A stretch of 64,000 nt of DNA, taken from contig CALXBC010000001.1 of assembly GCA_944386455.1 (NCBI GenBank), positions 62,001 through 126,000 of the forward strand, in the 5' to 3' direction. This stretch comes from an uncultured Clostridia bacterium. GTDB taxonomy: Bacteria; Bacillota; Clostridia; Oscillospirales; Ruminococcaceae. Positions 1-8,830 of the stretch are shown one piece after another; position 1 is the first letter of the stretch; every line of letters starts with the position of its first letter. Under the pieces are notes generated by a model. The model had not been told where the DNA came from, ran no database searches, and worked only from the letters and a program-made list of their open reading frames with translations. A program made the translations under genes and the position numbers.

Positions 1-72
1 ATCATACTGCCGATATACTCCCGCCGACAGAAAATCCCATTTCGGAATAGGTCCGCAGAAAGGAAGAATCCC

Positions 73-2844
73 ATGTTTCATTTGAACAGCGGTTATGCTG
101 GAATTAAAACCAAAGAACGTTACGGACAGGTCTTTCTCATTGCAATTATTACTGCCGCACTCTTTTTTCTGCCCTTTTTAATCATGGATAACGGCTTGTT
201 TCTCTTCTACGGGGACTACAATGTCCAGCAGATTCCCTTTTATAAGCTGGCGCATGAGGCAGTTCGAAGCGTGAACATCTTCTGGAGCCATTATACCGAT
301 CTTGGTGCGAATTTTATCGGGTCCTACAGCTTTTATCTGCTGGGAAGCCCTTTTTTCTGGCTGACCATTCCTTTTCCAAATGCGTGGGTTCCCTATCTCA
401 TGGCGCCGCTGTTCGTGCTCAAATTCGGCTGCAGTGCCGTCACCGCCTATGCCTATATCCGAAAGTTTACTAAAACAAGTGAAATGGCTCTGCTGGGCGG
501 GCTCATTTATTCTTTTTGCGGCTTCAATATCTACAACATATTCTTCAATCATTTTCAGGAAGCAGTCGTGTTTTTCCCCCTTCTGCTGATCGGCCTGGAA
601 GAATTTGTCGTCAATAACCGCCGCGGCGTATTCGCTCTTGCGGTCTGTCTGTGTGCTGTTGTAAACTATTTCTTTTTTGCCGGCGAAGTAATCTTTTTAT
701 TCATTTATTTCTTTGTCCGCTGTTTGGATAAAGACTTTGAAGCCACACTCAGCAAATTTTTCCTGCTAGCGTTTGAGTCCGTGATCGGTGTTCTCTGCGC
801 AATGTTTCTGCTGCTTCCGTCTCTGCTTGCGATCATGGGGAACGGCAGGCTGGAAGATATTCTCACCGGCTGGAACTTTCTGCTTTATGGTGATGTGCAG
901 CGGTATCCGCTCATCTTTGAAAGCTTTTTCCTTCCGCCCGACATTCCGGCACGTCCCAATTTTTTCCCCGACTCCAACGCAAAATGGTCGTCGGTCGCCG
1001 GATATCTGCCACTGTTTAGCTGTGCCGGTGTGATTGCTTTCCTGAAATCGAAAAAAAAGCATTGGGCGTCCCGTATCACCAAGATTTGTATTGTATTTGC
1101 CTTTATCCCCGGGCTGAACGCCATGTTCACCATGTTCAACTACAATTATTATGCCCGCTGGTTTTATATGCCGCTTTTGCTGATGGCCCTGATGACCGTC
1201 CTGTCGTTGGAAAACCGAAAAATCGACCTGCTTGGCGGCATCAAATGGACAGCAGTCTTTATCGCAGTCTTCTCTGTGATCGGCGTCATACCCTCCACAA
1301 TTAAACAGGATGAAAACGCAGTGCACGCCTCGTTAGCCGACAGCCTGCTGGTGTGGGGCGGCATACTGCTGATCTTTGCGGCCATGGCGGTTTTGCTTTC
1401 CACGGTATTGCGGCTGCGGAAAAAAGACGAAAAGGTAAAACGCAATCTTTCCCTCTATACGCTTTTTGTCATTGTGCTTTCTGTAGTCGGAATCCTGCCG
1501 ATCGCATGGTACGCCAAAGAGCATGACAACTTCTCTGACATTTTTCACTTCCTGCCGCCGTTCCCGGAACGCTTTTGGGCATATATCGTCATTGGGATTA
1601 TTGGTTTGGCACTTGGCGTATTTGCCCTTTCCTTCCGAAAAAAGCGTGAAATTTTCTTCAAAGCCGCTGCTCTCGGTGTTTGTTTTATCACTGTTGCGTA
1701 TGCGATCGTATTCATTGCCTTTGGCAAAAGTCATTCCTATACCTATTATGACGTCGTGACCCAGGGGATTGAAGGACGCGAATTGATTAACCTGCCGCAG
1801 GAGGAAGGGGAATTTTACCGCATTGACGTCTATGACGGCATGGACAACTATCCGATGTTCTGGGGATATCCTACCATTCAGGCATTCCACAGCATTGTTC
1901 CCGCCTCTGTTCTGGAATTTTATCCTTCCATTGGGGTGGAGCGCGGCGTCGGTTCCCGGCCGGAACTGAAGTTTTACGGTCTGCGCGGCCTGACCTCGGT
2001 AAAATATCTGTTAACTGACAACACCAGCGATACTCCATACATTCCGGGATTTGAACTGACCGATCATCAGGACGGCTTTGACATTTATGAAAACAAATAC
2101 TATATTCCAATGGGCTTTACTTATGATCAATACATTACCCAGCAGACCTTTGATGACAATACTGTCGAAGAGCGCGACCGTCTTCTGCTGGAAGGGATCC
2201 TGTTAAGCGAGGAGCAAATTGAAAAATACGGCGATATGTATACGGAGCTTACTTATGAAGATATCCCGTATTTCAGTGATGATGAGTTGGGAGAAGTGTG
2301 TGAAGCACGGCAGGAAGAATGCTGTTCCAGCTTTGTCACAGACAACAGGGGCTTTACCGCTAAAATCACACCGTCAAAAGATACCCTTGTATTTTTCAGC
2401 GTGCCTTATGATGAGGGCTGGAGTGCTACTGTCAACGGAAAACCTGTCGAAGTGGAAAAGGTCAACGTTGGCTTTATGGCGGTTCCGGTAGAAGCAGGAA
2501 AGGAAAACGTCATTCGTTTTGAGTACACCACGCCGGGGCTGTTTGCGGGCATTCTGATTTCTGTGATCGCCTTCTTGCTGCTGCTTGCTTATTATCTGCT
2601 GTTCCGTTATCTGCGGAAAAAGCATCCGGAAAAATACGGCATACAAAAATATGCACATCTGAAATATATCAACGCCGTCGATATGATCAAGGCAGAGAAG
2701 GCGTACACCTATAATGTGATAGAAAACTGCCGCATTCTGTCTGCTGCTGCGGAACCCAATGCAGAAGAGAAATTGAATGCTCCGCCGTCAGAAACAAAGC
2801 CGCCGGAGCAGGACGATACACCTGCAGAGCCGCCACAGGAATAA
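73..2844 (+). CDS. YfhO family multi-spanning membrane protein
   Basis: A 923-residue polytopic membrane protein. Many hydrophobic segments fill roughly residues 15-560; a soluble extracytoplasmic-looking domain follows to about 820, then one more membrane helix (about 822-844) and a polar Pro/Glu-rich cytoplasmic tail. This layout and the phrases around residues 20-60 (LPFLIMDNGLFLFYGDYN) match the YfhO family, GT-C-fold relatives linked in Bacillus and Listeria to glycosylation of teichoic acids. Family function is known only for a few members; the substrate here is inference. The ATG at 73 has an AGGAAG ribosome site at 61-66. The gene converges on htrA and shares a terminator that begins inside its stop codon. 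Confidence 0.85.
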   Translation: MFHLNSGYAGIKTKERYGQVFLIAIITAALFFLPFLIMDNGLFLFYGDYNVQQIPFYKLAHEAVRSVNIFWSHYTDLGANFIGSYSFYLLGSPFFWLTIPFPNAWVPYLMAPLFVLKFGCSAVTAYAYIRKFTKTSEMALLGGLIYSFCGFNIYNIFFNHFQEAVVFFPLLLIGLEEFVVNNRRGVFALAVCLCAVVNYFFFAGEVIFLFIYFFVRCLDKDFEATLSKFFLLAFESVIGVLCAMFLLLPSLLAIMGNGRLEDILTGWNFLLYGDVQRYPLIFESFFLPPDIPARPNFFPDSNAKWSSVAGYLPLFSCAGVIAFLKSKKKHWASRITKICIVFAFIPGLNAMFTMFNYNYYARWFYMPLLLMALMTVLSLENRKIDLLGGIKWTAVFIAVFSVIGVIPSTIKQDENAVHASLADSLLVWGGILLIFAAMAVLLSTVLRLRKKDEKVKRNLSLYTLFVIVLSVVGILPIAWYAKEHDNFSDIFHFLPPFPERFWAYIVIGIIGLALGVFALSFRKKREIFFKAAALGVCFITVAYAIVFIAFGKSHSYTYYDVVTQGIEGRELINLPQEEGEFYRIDVYDGMDNYPMFWGYPTIQAFHSIVPASVLEFYPSIGVERGVGSRPELKFYGLRGLTSVKYLLTDNTSDTPYIPGFELTDHQDGFDIYENKYYIPMGFTYDQYITQQTFDDNTVEERDRLLLEGILLSEEQIEKYGDMYTELTYEDIPYFSDDELGEVCEARQEECCSSFVTDNRGFTAKITPSKDTLVFFSVPYDEGWSATVNGKPVEVEKVNVGFMAVPVEAGKENVIRFEYTTPGLFAGILISVIAFLLLLAYYLLFRYLRKKHPEKYGIQKYAHLKYINAVDMIKAEKAYTYNVIENCRILSAAAEPNAEEKLNAPPSETKPPEQDDTPAEPPQE

Positions 2845-2890
2845 AATAAAACCGTTCCAAAAGCGTTTGCTTTTGGAACGGTTTTATTTT
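2843..2890. terminator. Bidirectional intrinsic terminator between yfhO-like gene and htrA
   Basis: Perfect 22-bp inverted repeat (2843-2864 and 2869-2890) with a 4-nt GTTT loop. Both outer ends are A/T rich, so it gives a U-tract on either strand and serves both convergent genes. The left arm starts within the TAA stop of the upstream gene. Confidence 0.9.
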
Positions 2891-2900
2891 ATAGATAGAA

Positions 2901-4274
2901 TTACTCCGGCTTCTCCTCCTGCAATGTCAGCTCAAAGCTGTAACGCTCTCCACGGCGTTCCACTTCAACCGTTACGGTCTGTCCCACCTTGCAGTTGTTG
3001 ATTTCATTTTTCAGCGTCTCCGCATCGTCAATGCTGACCCCGTTAAATGACACGATTCGGTCACCTACCTGAAAACCACTCGACGCATCATTGACTTGTG
3101 AAACATAAACGCCCGTTTTGGATAGCCGGTAAGTCATTGCAGTTTCTGCATCTGAGATATCAAGGATGCCAAGTCCCAGGCTGATTCTGCCGCTAACATA
3201 GCCGTTTTCCATGATTTCCTCAATCACTTGCTTTGCAGTGTTGATGGGAATGGCAAATCCCAGTCCTTCAATATCACTGCCGGAGGATTTTGCATTGACA
3301 ATACCAATCAATTCACCGTATTGATTAAACAGTCCGCCGCCGGAGTTGCCGGGATTAATGGCAGCATTTGTCTGAAGCAGCGTCATCGTTTCTCCGTCGA
3401 TTGTGATACTGCGGTCCAGCGCGCTGATAATGCCGCTGGTTACAGTACCGCCCAGCTCGCCAAGCGGGTTGCCAATCGCAATTGCGGGTTCCCCGACTAC
3501 AAGTTCGGAAGAATCCCCATACACAGCCGCAGTCAGATTGCTGGCATCAATTTTTAAAACCGCAATATCTGTTTTGGAATCTTTTCCAATCAACGTTGCA
3601 TCATAAGATGTTCCGTCTCTCAGGCTGACGGTGATCTTGCTTGCTCCGTCAATCACATGGTTATTGGTCACAATATAGCCGTCTGATGTGATAATCACAC
3701 CGCTGCCGGCTCCTTCGGAGACGTATTGCTGCATAAAATTGCCCGTTACTACAGATTCTGTTCGGATCTCCACCACCGAATCGGCTGCAAGCTTTGCAAC
3801 ATCTGCAACGGATAGTGCATTACTGTCCGTGCTGCCGCCGGTTGCTGTCCGCTGGACAGACTGATAAATCACTTTATCACTTGAAGCTGTATCAGAATTT
3901 GCAAGCTGATTTCCAAAATAAGCACCCGTAAATCCGACAGCACCGCATAAAATAACCGCCACTGCCGCAATCGCAGTAAATCCAGCATAACGATGCGGCT
4001 TTTTTGGTTTTTTCATTTTCTGCTGCGTGGATAAGACAGGGGATTGATATCCCGGCCAGGAATACCCCTGCTGCGGTGTCCAGCTCTGATTCGGTGCGTC
4101 CGTCTGCTGCCATGCCTGATGATTCAGCGGCTCTGTATCAATATAACCGGTTGAGCTGTCGTTCTGCCCGGCCGCATTGACATTCCATCCTGTTTCCTGA
4201 TAAGCGCTCTGTTCAGAATTCTGATTTTCCTCAGGCTCATGGTTCATATTATAATTGTTAAATTCATCCATCAT
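2901..4274 (-). CDS. htrA: HtrA/DegP-type membrane-anchored serine protease with PDZ domain
   Basis: 457 residues. An N-terminal cytoplasmic region (1-90) rich in Asn, Gln and Pro is followed by a single membrane helix (about 97-122), a trypsin-like domain (about 150-350) and one PDZ domain (about 360-450). The catalytic triad is visible: His206 in TNNHVIDG, Asp236 in SKTDIAVL and Ser311 in NPGNSGGG. Family members degrade misfolded proteins at the outer face of the membrane. The start codon at 4274 lies behind an AGAGAGGAT ribosome site; a second Met follows directly. It appears monocistronic, ending at the shared terminator. Confidence 0.93.
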   Translation of the reverse strand: MMDEFNNYNMNHEPEENQNSEQSAYQETGWNVNAAGQNDSSTGYIDTEPLNHQAWQQTDAPNQSWTPQQGYSWPGYQSPVLSTQQKMKKPKKPHRYAGFTAIAAVAVILCGAVGFTGAYFGNQLANSDTASSDKVIYQSVQRTATGGSTDSNALSVADVAKLAADSVVEIRTESVVTGNFMQQYVSEGAGSGVIITSDGYIVTNNHVIDGASKITVSLRDGTSYDATLIGKDSKTDIAVLKIDASNLTAAVYGDSSELVVGEPAIAIGNPLGELGGTVTSGIISALDRSITIDGETMTLLQTNAAINPGNSGGGLFNQYGELIGIVNAKSSGSDIEGLGFAIPINTAKQVIEEIMENGYVSGRISLGLGILDISDAETAMTYRLSKTGVYVSQVNDASSGFQVGDRIVSFNGVSIDDAETLKNEINNCKVGQTVTVEVERRGERYSFELTLQEEKPE

Positions 4275-4442
4275 TGTTTTTCATCCTCTCTTGTTTTGAT
4301 GTCTTAAGTATATCCATCCAAAGTGAAAACCAGATGAAAACAAGAGAAAAAGAACATGAAGTTTCAAAAACCTTTTATGAACTCTGATAACAAAAAATGA
4401 ACGAAAAATATCAAAAATTGTTTAAGGCTGATCGATACAAGC

Positions 4443-4472
4443 AAAACGGCATAGACCAAGCTATGCCGTTTT
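4443..4472 (-). terminator. Intrinsic terminator downstream of the GH29-like gene
   Basis: Perfect 12-bp stem (4443-4454 and 4461-4472, AAAACGGCATAG arm) with a 6-nt loop, 28 bases after the stop of the minus-strand gene. The rest of 4275-4499 is AT-rich and presumably holds the htrA promoter; I see no gene in it. Confidence 0.75.
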
Positions 4473-4499
4473 CATCAGCAATCTTATAACCCTAAAGAA

Positions 4500-5453
4500 C
4501 TATACTGTTTTTAACACCCGCAAGACTCTGAGCTGCTCCGGATCAATATGTCCGTCACGATAACCGCAGATATCAATCGTGATAATACCGCCGATGCGAT
4601 GAATTTGATCGACATAATCGAACATCCAGCCAGGTGTGTATTTGCAGCCCGGTTTTCCCCATCCGTCAGGCTTGGAATTTTCAGGTGCTTCTCCCAAGAA
4701 GGAAAGAATATGCCACCGTGACTGATTGACAAACGGTCCGTAAGGCAACGCACCAAAATCGATCAACTCTCCCGCTGTAAACTCATTGTTCATTGCACAC
4801 TTTCTGACTTCTCTCACCTGGCAGCCATAGCGATCAAGACAGCCGTATACATTTTGCGCAACCACAGCGTCTGGATTTCCCGCCCGAAACGCATCAGCAA
4901 AATATGCAAGTTCCTTTTCTGTATATCCAATCCAGCAGCCGTCCTGCCACCATCCTTTGATTTTGTCACCGTATCTCATACTGTATTCTCTCGCGACAGC
5001 CGCCCAGTTTTCCACAAACGGCTTCCGTTCCTCAACCATGTGTTCTCCAATCACAAGCGGAAAAATCTTGCTTGCGCGTTCGTCTCGAATCGGCCCGTCC
5101 CCTGTAAAATAAAGCAACAGCGCAATATCATACTTCGCTAATGCCTGATACATTCGTTCCACAAAATCAACTTTAGGACACGCTTCTCCATTTTGATACC
5201 CAGTTAGCTGATTAAAAGTTTCGTTTGGAGCCAACAGATACTTTGTCTGCTGCATCAGGGTCAAAATCAGCCAGCCCGCTCCCGCTTCATGAAGCTGATA
5301 GGCAAACAAATCACAGTCAAAATCCTCGATGCACTCATCCCAGGAAGTATGCCTTCCCATGCTGCGTGGCTTTTCAGGGTGATTCATCGCACCTTCCAAA
5401 TAGTGAAGAAACACACCCCATTTTCTCTCATACATCCAATCTGTCTTATGCAT
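4500..5453 (-). CDS. GH29 (alpha-L-fucosidase)-like hydrolase
   Basis: A 317-residue cytosolic protein without signal peptide. The order of motifs follows the GH29 TIM barrel: KWGVFLHYL near the start, a FDxxxFAxQLxEAGAGWLILT stretch where GH29 enzymes have their FDaxxWaxlaKeAGAkYxvlT segment, and YGDKIKGWWQDG near the middle, where the Asp would be the family nucleophile. It is shorter than typical fucosidases (about 450 residues) and lacks a C-terminal beta domain, so substrate and even activity are uncertain. I place the start at 5453 because GGGAGGA sits 7 bases before that ATG, while an ATG two codons upstream would leave no spacing. It follows a broken sugar permease gene, suggesting it was the last gene of a sugar-uptake operon. 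Confidence 0.6.
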   Translation of the reverse strand: MHKTDWMYERKWGVFLHYLEGAMNHPEKPRSMGRHTSWDECIEDFDCDLFAYQLHEAGAGWLILTLMQQTKYLLAPNETFNQLTGYQNGEACPKVDFVERMYQALAKYDIALLLYFTGDGPIRDERASKIFPLVIGEHMVEERKPFVENWAAVAREYSMRYGDKIKGWWQDGCWIGYTEKELAYFADAFRAGNPDAVVAQNVYGCLDRYGCQVREVRKCAMNNEFTAGELIDFGALPYGPFVNQSRWHILSFLGEAPENSKPDGWGKPGCKYTPGWMFDYVDQIHRIGGIITIDICGYRDGHIDPEQLRVLRVLKTV

Positions 5454-5480
5454 TTTCATATCCTCCCATATTTATTCATA

Positions 5481-5606
5481 TTAGTTTGCCATACCGCTAA
5501 GGGTAACACTTCTGACGATTGTCCGCTGAAAAATCAGAAAAAGGATCAATAAGGGAATCGATGCCAGCACGGCTGCCGCGTTACGGATAACATTCACTAA
5601 CAGTGC
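5481..5606 (-). pseudogene. C-terminal remnant of a sugar ABC transporter permease (CUT1, MalG/UgpE type)
   Basis: About 41 codons with no start, reading ALLVNVIRNAAAVLASIPLL and onward through a hydrophobic stretch to TIVRSVTLSGMAN and TAA at 5481. The ending (hydrophobic helix, LIFQ, then a GSVKG-like tail) is that of carbohydrate ABC permeases of the MalG/UgpE group. The rest of the gene is gone: the codon just upstream is the TAG of a different small ORF in the same frame, so a deletion has joined the two. Family match is by eye. Confidence 0.6.
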
Positions 5607-5759
5607 CTATTCTCTTTTGATAAAGCTCAATACAACGCATACCGCCATCAGCACAGCGGCAATCAGAAGTATGATATCATTATGAATTGCAAGGCTGATG
5701 ACTGCCAATATGGATGTAAGAATCAATAAAACTTTCAGCAACAGCTCCTTTTTAACCAT
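5607..5759 (-). CDS. Small hydrophobic protein with two predicted membrane helices
   Basis: A 50-codon ORF, ATG at 5759, stop TAG at 5607-5609. The peptide begins MVKKELLLKVLL and ends VVLSFIKRE: lysines, a helix at about 5-24, a short polar turn (HND), a second helix at about 29-46, and a charged end. This charge pattern fits a hairpin membrane protein with both ends in the cytoplasm. The sequence before the ATG is AAAGGCAGGGGGGTT, similar to the G-run before lgt in this window. I do not recognise a family. Its stop abuts, in frame, a permease remnant, so it may also be the surviving 5' part of another gene. Confidence 0.5.
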   Translation of the reverse strand: MVKKELLLKVLLILTSILAVISLAIHNDIILLIAAVLMAVCVVLSFIKRE

Positions 5760-5815
5760 AACCCCCCTGCCTTTCTTGAGTTTTCATGATGAAAATAAAA
5801 ATATTTGCAAGCCAG

Positions 5816-5837
5816 CCGGACAGCTTCGCCTGTCCGG
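5816..5837 (-). terminator. Hairpin downstream of the secreted beta-propeller gene
   Basis: 8-bp perfect stem CCGGACAG / CTGTCCGG with a 6-nt loop, about 90 bases past the stop of the minus-strand gene ending at 5924. The T-tract on the minus strand is some bases away, so terminator function is only likely. A weaker 7-bp hairpin lies at about 5864-5894. Confidence 0.45.
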
Positions 5838-5923
5838 TCATTATTTTTCCATAAACAGTACACCCCCGGCACAGATTGCTTCTATTGCCGAGGGCACCAT
5901 TATATATAATAAAGTCAGAAATA

Positions 5924-8407
5924 TCAGTAATTTTTCCTGCCCTTGCTTGCAGCCAGTCCGACCGCCAGTGCAGTCAGGCCCAGTAATGCAACACATACTG
6001 CCGGCAGGCTGCTTTCACCCAAATCCGGGACACCTTCGGTGTCATCCTGTGCGGGCGGCATCTGGGGATCATCCGTATCAGGTTCAGCATCGGAATCGGT
6101 GTCGTCATTGCCGCCGTTCCCATTATCCTTAGCGGTAACAGCATAAGCGGCTACCGTTCCGGAAACCTCGCAGGCTGCGAGCAGCATCGGCTTGCCGTCC
6201 AGCATCAAAAAGCTCAGGCCTTCAGGTGATACGTCTCCTTTGATGGTTTCACTAAAATCACGGGTGTTGATATAGTTGACATAGAACACATTTTCGGGAT
6301 CAGTCACATCATACACCATGACCCCGCCGATTCGCTCCAAAGCAATGAACGCATAAATTTTTCCATCAACCTGTCCAATGGTGACTGCCTCCGGCTCCGG
6401 TCCTTTTTTGGCGCTGCGGCTGTCAAGCTCAATATCATCGTTTGAGCAATTAAACCATTCGGGAAGATAATTCGCTGTCTTTACTTCAAAATCGTTTCCG
6501 CTGTCATAAACCTGTTCCATCGTCTGTGCGTTGTAGATCGAGAAAGAACGTCCTCCAAACAGGTATTCCTTGTCCGCATCCGGAACTGTTGTGCAGTTCT
6601 TGTCCAGGACCCGAACCTTTTCAGCTTCGGTTCCATCATCAGCTGTCAATGCTTCTTTTGCTTCATTGACATAGTCTCCCCATTCTCTGGCATCGCCCTC
6701 GTTTGCAGTTACCAGATAGGTGACGCCGTTTGCCTCAAACAGGCTGATGGCATCGGGCATATAGACGCCGACTGCATCAGAATAAGTCTTTGCGGCATAC
6801 TGACCGTCTTCCAGCAAATCAACCGCATTTTCTTCCGCGCCGAGATCCTTGAAGCCCATGCTCCGGACTGCAGTGACTGCTTTGCTTTCCAAATCCACTG
6901 TAGCAATCGCATTGGCCTCCTGTAGGGAAACATAAGCCGTGCTGCTGTCAGCGGAAACTACGATGTATTCCGGCTCCAGATCGACTGCCGCGGCATTCAT
7001 CCTGCCATCGACCAAGCCAATGAGTACGCCGTTTTGTGCAAGTTCTTCGGAACTGAAATCTGCAAAGCCGGCATTGACCACAGTATTGGCTTCAAGATCA
7101 ATAATGGATATCGTTCCGGCAGGATCAGTCGTTCCTTCAGCATAGCCTTCCCGCGGCTCTCCCTCGTTTGCGGAGAGGACAAGCCTGCCGTCAGGCGAAA
7201 AAGTGACCATATCCGGCTGCACGCCGACCTCATAGGATCGGATCAGTTCAAAATCATAGTCCAGAATGACGACTCTCCCGTTGTCTGCATAGTCTTTTGC
7301 CTGAAGTGCCACAGCGATGCGGTCGTTCACGGTATCCACTGCCACACTGGTCATATCTCCATATGTAAAGCCGTCAATGATTGTCTTCAAATTTTTGGTT
7401 CCTGTCTTTGTCAGTCCATTTTCAGTCACATCCAGACAATAAAGCAGGCCATCCTGACCATTGACAACATATGCTTCTTCCCGATCCGGATTGTATGACA
7501 CGATCTCAGCTACCGCGCCGTCAGGATTGGAGTCGCCGATTGATACATTGTTGAGCCGCTCCAGCGCCAGAGCTGCATTATCCTCAAAGCTGTTTTCACG
7601 GAAAGCGCCCTGTGCAGGTTCTTCAGGCGCTTCGGGGCCTTCGCCTTCTCCCGTTGACTGGCTTCCGGAAGCGGAAGGAACCTTATCCGGAGCTACTTCC
7701 TCACTGTAGTCAATAATTTCCGCGTCTGTTTGATTATCATCTGTGTCAGTATAATTTAAACGACGTATTGCTTTCTTTTTAGACTGTTCTGCCAAAACCG
7801 CTGTTTCATATACCGGCGGAGTCTGCGCAACGGCCTCGTCTGCATCATTGCCCTGCACTGCCAGAAGGTCTACATAACCGTCGGGACGGTTTGCATCCGT
7901 CACCGCTCCCGCAAAGCTGTCATCTAATGTAACATCCTTACACAGCAGCACAACAGAAACCCCTTTATTATGCAATGCGAGTTCCCACTCCTGATCGCCG
8001 TCAGGCACCTGATAGTTGGTCCCGCCTGTTGCGGTGCCGCGCACCAGATAATGTCCTTTTGCAGGGATGGTGCCGGTCAGGGAAAGGGTAAACCATTGCT
8101 CGCCCTGTTCCTTTCCGTCCGCAGAGGAACGATATTGCAGCTCCCAGCCCTTTAAATCTACAGCCGTGTCACAGGGATTGTACAGCTCGATAAAGCTATG
8201 GCTGGCCGCACCGTCGTCGCTGCCGCCGTAAACCTGGTTGATCATCACGTGAGGTATGTTGACATCATATGTCCCTGCCGCGGTATAGGGTGTGCCTGTC
8301 TGAACTCCTTCTGCTGCGGAAATCGTAAGCCCGCTGGACGCCAGGGAAATTGTCATAGCAGCTGCCATCACTGCGGACAGCCATCTTTGCCCTCGGAAAT
8401 CTTTCAT
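5924..8407 (-). CDS. Secreted, C-terminally anchored lamin-tail plus beta-propeller protein (choice-of-anchor I family)
   Basis: 827 residues. A signal peptide (1-32, ending ISAA) is followed by a lamin-tail domain (about 50-190: INQVYGG, FIELYNP, DLKGWELQY), a low-complexity Glu/Pro segment (about 230-265), a large repeat-rich region (about 280-760) with propeller-like phrases such as PDMVTFSPDGRLVLSANEGE and VTYLVTANEGDAREWG, an Asp-rich linker and a membrane helix (about 797-818) before RKNY. This order matches proteins annotated as choice-of-anchor I, some of which carry alkaline-phosphatase-like propellers. No LPXTG motif is present, so anchoring is by the helix. The start has AAGGAG 8 bases upstream. 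Role at the cell surface is not established. Confidence 0.75.
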   Translation of the reverse strand: MKDFRGQRWLSAVMAAAMTISLASSGLTISAAEGVQTGTPYTAAGTYDVNIPHVMINQVYGGSDDGAASHSFIELYNPCDTAVDLKGWELQYRSSADGKEQGEQWFTLSLTGTIPAKGHYLVRGTATGGTNYQVPDGDQEWELALHNKGVSVVLLCKDVTLDDSFAGAVTDANRPDGYVDLLAVQGNDADEAVAQTPPVYETAVLAEQSKKKAIRRLNYTDTDDNQTDAEIIDYSEEVAPDKVPSASGSQSTGEGEGPEAPEEPAQGAFRENSFEDNAALALERLNNVSIGDSNPDGAVAEIVSYNPDREEAYVVNGQDGLLYCLDVTENGLTKTGTKNLKTIIDGFTYGDMTSVAVDTVNDRIAVALQAKDYADNGRVVILDYDFELIRSYEVGVQPDMVTFSPDGRLVLSANEGEPREGYAEGTTDPAGTISIIDLEANTVVNAGFADFSSEELAQNGVLIGLVDGRMNAAAVDLEPEYIVVSADSSTAYVSLQEANAIATVDLESKAVTAVRSMGFKDLGAEENAVDLLEDGQYAAKTYSDAVGVYMPDAISLFEANGVTYLVTANEGDAREWGDYVNEAKEALTADDGTEAEKVRVLDKNCTTVPDADKEYLFGGRSFSIYNAQTMEQVYDSGNDFEVKTANYLPEWFNCSNDDIELDSRSAKKGPEPEAVTIGQVDGKIYAFIALERIGGVMVYDVTDPENVFYVNYINTRDFSETIKGDVSPEGLSFLMLDGKPMLLAACEVSGTVAAYAVTAKDNGNGGNDDTDSDAEPDTDDPQMPPAQDDTEGVPDLGESSLPAVCVALLGLTALAVGLAASKGRKNY

Positions 8408-8534
8408 AATCGCTTCTCCTTCATTTTATCATTCAATACTATTGTATCAAATAATTTGTTAAGGATGTCAGCAGAGTTATGTAATATCTGTGTAAGGTTC
8501 CCGAACATATCATGCAATTCTCCAAACAATAACG

Positions 8535-8565
8535 AACGTCCTGTCACCATTTGTGACAGGACGTT
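8535..8565 (-). terminator. Terminator of the hydE-hydG-hydF-TM1266 operon
   Basis: Perfect 13-bp stem (AACGTCCTGTCAC at 8535-8547, its complement at 8553-8565) with a 5-nt loop, 6 bases beyond the last stop codon of the maturation operon. A loosely T-rich tail follows on the minus strand. Confidence 0.8.
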
Positions 8566-8570
8566 ACAAA

Positions 8571-8816
8571 TCAAAAACTGGAATATGCCGTTTTTACAGA
8601 TACACCGTCCAGCCGTCCCAGCTTCCCGGTCAGGGCGCTGATAATATCCTGTGGTGCATCCAATGCGATGCTGATGACAGAAATTCCCTTTGCCTTATAG
8701 GGAATCCCCATGCGCCCGATAATGTATGGGCTGTACTGGTGCAGCAGCTCGTTAAGCGGTGCCACGGAATCCGGATTCTCCACAATAACCGCCGCAATCG
8801 CAACCCTTGTTTCCAT
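8571..8816 (-). CDS. TM1266-type putative iron-only hydrogenase system regulator
   Basis: 81 residues with an ACT-like alpha/beta fold pattern: METRVAIAAVIVENP, a central YIIGRMGIPYK segment, and GKLGRLDGVSVKTAYS at the end. This matches the TM1266 family, small proteins encoded with [FeFe]-hydrogenase maturation genes and thought, without firm proof, to regulate them. I take the ATG at 8816 because GGAGGAAG lies 5 bases before it at 8821-8828; an ATG at 8834 would overlap the hydF stop and has no ribosome site. It is the last gene of the operon, 14 bases after hydF. Confidence 0.85.
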   Translation of the reverse strand: METRVAIAAVIVENPDSVAPLNELLHQYSPYIIGRMGIPYKAKGISVISIALDAPQDIISALTGKLGRLDGVSVKTAYSSF

Positions 8817-8830
8817 TTTGCTTCCTCCAT

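Noticed and set aside
5924-8407. Sortase (LPXTG) anchoring of the large secreted protein
   Set aside because: The C-terminus has a helix and basic end but only ESSLPAV, not an LPXTG motif; a membrane-helix anchor is more likely.
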